Shown here: piece after piece, positions 33,088 through 38,384 of the stretch
How positions within the stretch are numbered: position 1 is the first letter of the stretch
Layout of the letters: each line of letters starts with the position of its first letter
Made by a program: the position numbers and the translations under genes
The notes under the pieces: model-generated
Seen by the model: the letters and a program-made list of their open reading frames with translations, nothing else
The model's database searches: none
What the model was told of the DNA's origin: nothing
Assembly (NCBI GenBank): GCA_012519155.1
Contig: JAAYQS010000053.1
Coordinates: 1-38,384, forward strand
Length of the DNA stretch: 38,384 nt
Reading direction: 5' to 3'
From: Clostridiales bacterium
Lineage (GTDB): Bacteria > Bacillota > Clostridia > Clostridiales > Clostridiaceae

Positions 33088-33408
33088 TTAATTTATAGAA
33101 CCATCTGGTTTTACTGGTTTAGTGGGTTTTGTTGGTTTCACTGGTTTAGTTGGCTTTTTATTATTATGATCTTTTTCTTTATTGCTTTTAGGCGTATATG
33201 TTGATTTTACTGTACTTGTAGATATTTTTTCACTTACATTTATTGTTTTTGTGCCCATTGCCTTTGTAGACACTGTATCAGTAGCTGGCGTACTTGTAGA
33301 ATTCTCCAAATCATCTATGTAATCTTTCGAACATCCTACATTTATAACTGAAATTGCCATAAACAAAATAATAATAGTTACTACATTACCTTTTACCACT
33401 TTTTTCAC
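33088..33408 (-). CDS. Small lipoprotein with Lys-Pro-rich tail
   Basis: About 106 aa. A hydrophobic signal ends in the lipobox INVGC. The mature part is Ser/Thr-rich and ends in a low-complexity basic tail built of KPTKP/KPVKP units, likely extended and able to pass through or bind the wall. Start codon GTG: either the one at 33408, which overlaps its AAGG, or the GTG three codons later (33399), which has AAGG at a better distance. Function unknown. It is co-directional and close to the hypothetical gene downstream. Confidence 0.7.
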   Translation of the reverse strand: MKKVVKGNVVTIIILFMAISVINVGCSKDYIDDLENSTSTPATDTVSTKAMGTKTINVSEKISTSTVKSTYTPKSNKEKDHNNKKPTKPVKPTKPTKPVKPDGSIN

Positions 33409-33466
33409 CTTATTTTATATAAATTATTAATATTCTTTATATAAGTGATTTTATCATTAAATAATA

Positions 33467-33510
33467 AAAAATGCTATATTTAATGATTTGCTTCATTAAA
33501 TATAACATTT
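33467..33510 (-). terminator. Intrinsic terminator of the glycosyltransferase gene
   Basis: AAAATG.TATATTTAATGA and its complement (one mismatch) with a short loop, followed by T-rich sequence on the minus strand, directly after the stop. Confidence 0.75.
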
Positions 33511-33511
33511 T

Positions 33512-34681
33512 CTAAGCTAATGAATATGAATTAATATAATTTTCAATTTCATCAATAACATTATCTTTCTCATTATTATTCATAATAGTATCTTTATAAG
33601 TTTCCATATTACTTCTATATTCAGAAAGTGTTATTACTTCATTTGCATAATTTCTTAAAATATCCACATTGAAATTTTCTTTATATATAACCTTACCAAT
33701 ATTATATTTTAAAACACTTTTTGCAACCAATTCATTTTCAATATTTTGAGGTGCTACTATTACAGGAACTCCACAATACATTGCTTCATTTATACTAGTC
33801 ATTCCTCCATGAGTAATAAAAAGATCTGCATGTTTTAAAACCTCAAGCTGAGCTACAGAATTAAATATCCAAAAATTACTTGGCGCTTTTCCAAGATCAA
33901 GTATATCTGTATTTTGTCCTATTGACATAATAACTGTAACATTAGTATTTATAAAAGCTTCAATGCACTTTTTGAAAAATTCCTCTGGATTTTCTGGACA
34001 AACTCCTAATGAAATATAAATTATTTTTCCCTTTGCATTTTCAAATTTTATAATATTTTCTTGATTCCTATTCACAATTACTGGTAAAACAAATTTATAT
34101 TTTCTTTTATCATATCCATAATTTAAATCTTGAAATATTTTTGTTGTATAAACTATGTTCATATCTGGTACTTCATCAAAGGCTTCATACGATATGTCAT
34201 TATTTTGTATCTTATTAAAACCAATAGATAATATTGTATATATTTTTCTTATTAAAGGATTTTTAGATAAAAGCATTCTTGGATATTTTTTCTTTTCTTC
34301 TTTACTAAGATTTTTCAAAACCTTTTTATCAAATGGGAAATTAGAAATTAACCTTATAACAGGTTTCTTTAATTTTTCTCCAAGTTCTTTTCCTTTAAAA
34401 AATCCAGAATCATAAATAATATAATCAAAATCTTTAGCTATATCTAAAGCTTCCTTATACATATCTAAAGTAGTCTTAATCATTAATTTATAATTATTTT
34501 CAAAATCATATTTTTTATTGTATTTAATAAATTGTGCATTAACATTTATAATATCCTTTTCAAATTCATCAGTGCTAAAATAAGCTACCTCATGACCTCT
34601 TGCTGCTAATTCTTTAACATAACCTAATGTTCCATAAACAGTACCACTAATAGGATGAGTTATAACGAATATTTTTGACAT
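33512..34681 (-). CDS. MGT-family glycosyltransferase (UGT-like, GT1)
   Basis: 389 aa. The N-terminal Rossmann domain starts SKIFVITHPISGTVYGTLGYVKELAARGHEVAYFST; the C-terminal nucleotide-sugar half has ISLGVCPENPEEFFKKC and the donor-binding THGGMTSINEAMYCGVPVIVAPQNIENELVA. This is the macrolide-glycosyltransferase-like branch; donor is probably a UDP-hexose and the acceptor a small hydrophobic molecule, neither visible here. GAGGTGAT lies 5 bases before the ATG at 34681; a GTG at 34690 would overlap the ribosome site. Transcribed alone. Confidence 0.9.
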   Translation of the reverse strand: MSKIFVITHPISGTVYGTLGYVKELAARGHEVAYFSTDEFEKDIINVNAQFIKYNKKYDFENNYKLMIKTTLDMYKEALDIAKDFDYIIYDSGFFKGKELGEKLKKPVIRLISNFPFDKKVLKNLSKEEKKKYPRMLLSKNPLIRKIYTILSIGFNKIQNNDISYEAFDEVPDMNIVYTTKIFQDLNYGYDKRKYKFVLPVIVNRNQENIIKFENAKGKIIYISLGVCPENPEEFFKKCIEAFINTNVTVIMSIGQNTDILDLGKAPSNFWIFNSVAQLEVLKHADLFITHGGMTSINEAMYCGVPVIVAPQNIENELVAKSVLKYNIGKVIYKENFNVDILRNYANEVITLSEYRSNMETYKDTIMNNNEKDNVIDEIENYINSYSLA

Positions 34682-34849
34682 ATTAATCACCTCTTTTCTA
34701 AGAAAATAGCCATTTTTCTTTTCTTTTGTTTAATTTTATTATAAAAGATTTATATGTACAAAAAATTAACAATATATAATATATTCATTAAAAATATCTT
34801 GTTTATGAACATTACTTACATTTATGTATTTATTTGTATTATTTCATTA

Positions 34850-36283
34850 TTATAATTCCTCATGAACAATTTCCTTTAATTTATTTGATACGTCATTGAC
34901 TTTGCTAAAAAGTTTATCCATTTCATTAATTAGTTGTTCTTGATTCTTCAAACTATCTTTTATATCCATAACCATATCAGAGGAATGATTCATAATTGAT
35001 GTCATATTACTTGCCATATTTACAACTTCTTTTACATTTGATTGAGTGTCCTTACAACTTTCAAATATATCTTCAGATGTTTGTAAAGCTGTCTGTTGTA
35101 TATCTCCTAATTTTTCAGCTTCCTCTTTAGCATGATTAATACAAGACATACCTTCTTCTACAGACTTACTTCCAGCAACAATTGATTCACTTGCTAAAAG
35201 TACACTTTCCTTAATACTTTCCATATGTTCAGTAATACTATCTACTGCAGCATGAGATTCATCAGCTAATTTACGAACTTCTTCTGCTACAACAGTAAAG
35301 CCACGTCCATTTTCTCCAGCCCTTGCAGCTTCAATAGATGCATTTAAGGATAATAAACTTGTTTGATTTGCAATAGCAATAATTGTACTTGTTAATTTTT
35401 CTATATATCCAATTCTTTTCTCTAAAATTTGAATACTATTTAAAGTATCCTCTGTAGATTGCCCTGTGGTATTCATACTAGAAACAACGTCATCCATAAG
35501 CTCAATGTATGCTTGTGTACTATCAAAGGTTTTTTTAGCAACTTCATGCATATTACTTGTTTTATTAATAATATCATCAATAATTTTGCCCATATTATGT
35601 ATATTTACTACAGTATCATTTACATAAGTTTGGTTATGGTTGCAGTCCTCTAATGTTTTCCCTGCTGATTTAGAAATAAATTCATTACTTTTTCTACTTT
35701 CCTCTAAAGACTTATGTAATTGATCAACAGAAACTACAAGATTACTAGATGCATTTTCGCAATTATTAACTACCCTTTGAATTTGTTCACTGTTTTGCAA
35801 ACCTTCTAATAATTTTCTTGCACTTTTACTAATAGATATAAAAACTGCTGCAAGAGCAATATATTCTATTGTAAAACCCATGGCATAACCTCGAAACCAA
35901 TGAAGAGCAGTATCTCCACTAGAAAGAGTTACGTTATGTGCTCTAAAAAATACTGCTATAATCATACATAAATATCCTAATATAGCAATATGTTTTGTAA
36001 ATTTTACATCAAAATACAAACAACTAATTGCTAATGCAAGTATATAAGTTATATATATACCAATATTAGAATTACTGCCCATAATAGTTATTAAAATGGC
36101 TAAGGCACTAACACTTAAATACTTTTGAACTTTAACTGGAACATTGATCTTTTTTAATATAGTTGGTGTTATTGTGCAAATTAGTCCAAAAGGAGTTACT
36201 ATAGCTAATTCCTTAATTGACAATTTAAATACATTTATAAAAATATATAATAATAAATTAGTGTATTTTTGTAGTCTTAACAT
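34850..36283 (-). CDS. Methyl-accepting chemotaxis-like protein with polytopic membrane domain
   Basis: 477 aa. The N-terminal ~165 residues form about six membrane helices with very short loops and no extracellular sensor domain, then a linker and a long coiled-coil MCP signalling domain (about 190-470). The hairpin tip [40 protein letters not shown] is canonical, so CheA/CheW coupling is expected. Membrane-embedded sensing of a lipid-soluble or membrane cue is a guess. The ribosome site is weak (AAAAGAAA). No chemotaxis genes are nearby. The gap 34691-34849 shows nothing. Confidence 0.88.
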   Translation of the reverse strand: MLRLQKYTNLLLYIFINVFKLSIKELAIVTPFGLICTITPTILKKINVPVKVQKYLSVSALAILITIMGSNSNIGIYITYILALAISCLYFDVKFTKHIAILGYLCMIIAVFFRAHNVTLSSGDTALHWFRGYAMGFTIEYIALAAVFISISKSARKLLEGLQNSEQIQRVVNNCENASSNLVVSVDQLHKSLEESRKSNEFISKSAGKTLEDCNHNQTYVNDTVVNIHNMGKIIDDIINKTSNMHEVAKKTFDSTQAYIELMDDVVSSMNTTGQSTEDTLNSIQILEKRIGYIEKLTSTIIAIANQTSLLSLNASIEAARAGENGRGFTVVAEEVRKLADESHAAVDSITEHMESIKESVLLASESIVAGSKSVEEGMSCINHAKEEAEKLGDIQQTALQTSEDIFESCKDTQSNVKEVVNMASNMTSIMNHSSDMVMDIKDSLKNQEQLINEMDKLFSKVNDVSNKLKEIVHEEL

Positions 36284-36363
36284 TTTCTTTTCGTTTATTT
36301 TTTATAAATCTTTCTAAGTATTTTATAATATTCTCATTTTTTTAACATTTGCTAATAACATAA

Positions 36364-36409
36364 AAAAATCCCTAAAGGTTGTATCTTTATAATAACCTTT
36401 AGGGATTTT
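36364..36409 (-). terminator. Strong terminator of the antiporter gene
   Basis: A 16-bp perfect inverted repeat (AAAATCCCTAAAGGTT and complement, 13-base loop) followed by T7 on the minus strand. It is about 100 bases after the antiporter stop. Confidence 0.9.
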
Positions 36410-36503
36410 AAAATATTCTTGTTAATACTGTAGACAAAATCAAAAAAGTTCTCTTTCATATATGTAAATATTATTTTTAAAATTCATAGCTTTAATAATA
36501 ATT

Positions 36504-37835
36504 TTAATATTTAGTTTTTTTATCCTTAGCCAATATTATATATACAATAGATGTTGCAGCAAGTAAAAAAGGATAAAATAAATTTGGTATTATACTAAAT
36601 GCAGAAACAGATACTTCACATTCAGTAGCTGCTGCAATAGCTAAAAGCATCTGAGCACCATAAGGTATTATACCTTGGAAAATACAAGAAAAAGTATCCA
36701 GTATGGAAGCTGCTCTTTTAGGATTAATTTCATAATCTTTACTCATTTCTTTAGCTACAGGTCCAGCCATAACAATGGCAACTGTATTATTTGCTGTAGC
36801 TATATCCATAGCACCTACTAATAATCCCATTCCCAATTGACCACCTTTATTTCCCTTAAATATTTTACGAATAAAGCCAAGCAATGCTTCAAAGCCACCA
36901 TTAGAACGAATAAGTGCACATAAAGCTGATACAAGAAGCGTTACCATAATAGTTTCATACATTCCTGAAACTCCACTTCCCATATTAGTTAAAAGTTCAT
37001 AAAATGATGTATTTCCAGTAAATAAATTAATGCAAATACCTGATAAAATGCCAATTAATAAAACTATAAATACATTAATACCCATAATTCCAAATATCAG
37101 AACAAGTATATATGGTATAAGCATAACAATTTTATAAGACTCAATATTTATAAAACCAACATCAGCATTAAAGGATAATATAATTATTAAAATAAGAGTA
37201 AAAATTGCTGCTGGAAAAGCTATTTTAAAATTAGCCTTAAACTTATCTTTCATTTTACATCCTTGTGTATTACATGCTGCAATTGTTGTATCAGATATAA
37301 AAGAAAGATTATCTCCAAACATTGCTCCTCCCATAACTGAACCTATGCAAAATGCTACAGAATATCCAGAAGCCTGTGATACTGCCACTGCAATAGGAAC
37401 AATAAGAGAAATTGTAGCACATGAGCTTCCCATTGCAAGAGATACAAAACATGAAACAATAAAAAGTACTGCCACTGCAAAATGTGCAGGAGTAACTGAT
37501 AGCATCATATACGCCACCGCTTGAGCACTATCACGTCCTGTAACTCCAACAAAAAGTCCTGCGCATAAAAATATAAGTATCATTGTAAGAATATTTTTAT
37601 CTCCAAAACCTTTTGCCATTATACTAAGTTTTTCATCAAATGATACTTTTCTGTTTTGCATGCAAGCTACAAAAAGAGCTATCATAAATACTACTACTAT
37701 GGGAACATTATAAAATCCCATATCAATTTTAAATATGTATTCAAATAAAATTCCAAGTCCTAAATATAATATCAAAAATACTAGTGCTGGTATTAAAGCC
37801 CAACCATTTGATTTGATTTTTGTTTCTTTGTCCAT
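36504..37835 (-). CDS. Na+/H+ antiporter, NhaC family
   Basis: 443 aa with 11-12 membrane helices. Family features include FVGVTGRDSAQAVAYMML, the conserved MGSSCATISLIVPIA and GGAMFGDNLSFISDTTIAAC (the Gly-Asp-Asn/Ser-Asp ion-binding stretch), and ATANNTVAIVMAGPVAKEM. NhaC-type proteins exchange Na+ or, in some branches, organic substrates such as malate/lactate or arginine/ornithine, so the substrate is open. AGGAGA lies 9-10 bases before the ATG at 37835; a GTG at 37844 lies on top of it. Own promoter and terminator. Confidence 0.88.
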   Translation of the reverse strand: MDKETKIKSNGWALIPALVFLILYLGLGILFEYIFKIDMGFYNVPIVVVFMIALFVACMQNRKVSFDEKLSIMAKGFGDKNILTMILIFLCAGLFVGVTGRDSAQAVAYMMLSVTPAHFAVAVLFIVSCFVSLAMGSSCATISLIVPIAVAVSQASGYSVAFCIGSVMGGAMFGDNLSFISDTTIAACNTQGCKMKDKFKANFKIAFPAAIFTLILIIILSFNADVGFINIESYKIVMLIPYILVLIFGIMGINVFIVLLIGILSGICINLFTGNTSFYELLTNMGSGVSGMYETIMVTLLVSALCALIRSNGGFEALLGFIRKIFKGNKGGQLGMGLLVGAMDIATANNTVAIVMAGPVAKEMSKDYEINPKRAASILDTFSCIFQGIIPYGAQMLLAIAAATECEVSVSAFSIIPNLFYPFLLAATSIVYIILAKDKKTKY

Positions 37836-37880
37836 ATAAGCCACTCTCCTAATGCATCTTTTTTTATGTAATATAAATAT

Positions 37881-37909
37881 ATTCTAATTGCTAAAAGAAA
37901 AAATCTCAA
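37881..37909 (-). promoter_or_regulatory. Promoter of the antiporter gene
   Basis: Minus strand: TTGAGA, 17 bases, TAGAAT, about 45 bases before the start codon. Confidence 0.6.
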
Positions 37910-37942
37910 TATATAATTTTCTAATATATATTTTTTTATAGT

Positions 37943-37976
37943 AAAAAAATAAGAAGCCTTAGCTCCTTATTTTTTT
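37943..37976. terminator. Bidirectional-looking terminator after the CBM26-like gene
   Basis: AAAAAAATAAG.AGC and GCT.CTTATTTTTTT arms with one mismatch and a 4-base loop, with T-runs on both strands; it lies immediately after the stop at 37979. Confidence 0.8.
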
Positions 37977-37978
37977 GA

Positions 37979-38384
37979 TTATTTAATTTTATTTATTGAT
38001 CCATTAGAATAAGTATAAGTTCCTGCTTCTTGGAAATAATAATTAGCTCCATTTCTGCTATCCCAACTTCCATTTCCATTGTTAAAGCATGCAGTTAAAT
38101 CTTTACTATCTCCTAAATCTATAGTTAATTTATGAGTGTATCCAGGCTTTTCATTAGTTGATTCCATTCTTATTCCTGGAGCACTTGTCCATACACCATT
38201 TCCTATTTTGTAGTGCATATATGGAGTATCATATCCTTTATAGTATATTGTAATACTATTTTTTGATTTTTCTGTTACTGTAATTGTCTTTTCATAGGAA
38301 TCAGAACTTCCTCCATAAACTTCCCTTGCAGATGCAACAATTTTATAAGTTCCTGCTTTTTCTGGTTTCCAATTTACTGAATTA
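37979..38384 (-). CDS. C-terminal part of a CBM26-like starch-binding protein (incomplete)
   Basis: About 135 C-terminal residues; the reading frame is open at the window edge, so the N-terminus lies beyond 38384. The last ~90 residues (ITIYYKGYDTPYMHYKIGNGVWTSAPGIRM...TIDLGDSKDLTACFNNGNGSWDSRNGANYYFQEAGTYTY) match the CBM25/26 type of starch-binding module with aromatic residues and the NNGNGSWDSRNGxNY loop. Before it lies another beta-sandwich module (WKPEKAGTYKIVASA...SYEKTITVTEKS). The full protein is probably a secreted amylase or pullulanase, but no catalytic domain is in view. Confidence 0.82.
   Translation of the reverse strand, partial: NSVNWKPEKAGTYKIVASAREVYGGSSDSYEKTITVTEKSKNSITIYYKGYDTPYMHYKIGNGVWTSAPGIRMESTNEKPGYTHKLTIDLGDSKDLTACFNNGNGSWDSRNGANYYFQEAGTYTYSNGSINKIK

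Noticed and set aside
33100..33190. Short tandem repeat coding for KPTKP units as a minisatellite
   Set aside because: Only a few units inside a coding lipoprotein tail; low complexity is expected there.
36361..36412. Possible regulatory RNA hairpin downstream of the antiporter
   Set aside because: Simple perfect stem with T7 after the gene end; a standard terminator.

Overview
The window is very AT-rich, codes densely, has strong AGGAGG-type ribosome sites, and carries typical clostridial families: two feoA copies with feoB and a FeoB-associated Cys-rich peptide, a DUF6110/P-type ATPase remnant, DUF2325, cohesin/dockerin modules and an ECF transporter. It fits a Clostridium sensu stricto chromosome; I cannot name the species. 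There are no rRNA or tRNA genes, CRISPR arrays or intact mobile elements that I can see. Apart from the first gene, the DtxR-family regulator and one remnant, everything is on the minus strand.

Layout. 47-4738 (+) is a very large hybrid histidine kinase whose N-terminal ATPase-like domain has lost its P-loop. 4.8-12.2 kb (-) holds an NlpC/P60 surface protein, a class-3-like aldehyde dehydrogenase, a membrane protein of unknown function, a membrane-anchored pseudokinase and a YgjP-type metallopeptidase. 12.4-17.1 kb is a gene graveyard: a frameshifted tyrosine phosphatase, a truncated MutS-like gene, a gpmA fragment, a P-type ATPase with several internal deletions and an HD-GYP remnant. Among them sit an intact MBL-fold hydrolase and a DtxR/MntR-family regulator. 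17.1-20.7 kb is ferrous iron uptake (feoA-feoA-feoB-FeoB-associated peptide, plus a DUF2325 gene) with Fur-like boxes and a recurring palindrome, TTAGNNTANNCTAA, that looks like the operator of the DtxR-family protein. A fourth copy lies at 24241, in front of a small PGDYG-like gene. 20.9-24.2 kb holds a small unknown gene, a frameshifted alpha/beta hydrolase, an XRE-type membrane regulator and a LOG-family phosphoribohydrolase.

24.3-32.6 kb is the most striking part. A cobalamin riboswitch with its own terminator (about 32404-32545) precedes a six-gene minus-strand operon. It encodes (1) an 889-aa exported protein with a DUF4430 (transcobalamin beta-like) domain, a terpene-cyclase-like alpha/alpha toroid (the fold of the transcobalamin/intrinsic-factor alpha domain), a cohesin-like domain and a C-terminal dockerin; (2) a membrane-anchored cohesin-like protein; (3) a lipoprotein with a second DUF4430 domain; and (4-6) the T, S and fused A1-A2 parts of an ECF transporter. 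I read it as a vitamin B12 scavenging system in which a secreted transcobalamin-like protein may be docked to the cell by a cellulosome-style cohesin-dockerin pair and hand its ligand via the lipoprotein to the ECF importer. The riboswitch and domains are seen in the sequence; the docking and hand-over are inference.

32.7-38.4 kb (-) holds a two-gene unit of unknown function (one lipoprotein), an MGT-type glycosyltransferase, a methyl-accepting chemotaxis-like protein, an NhaC-family antiporter and the C-terminus of a CBM26-like starch-binding protein that continues beyond the window.
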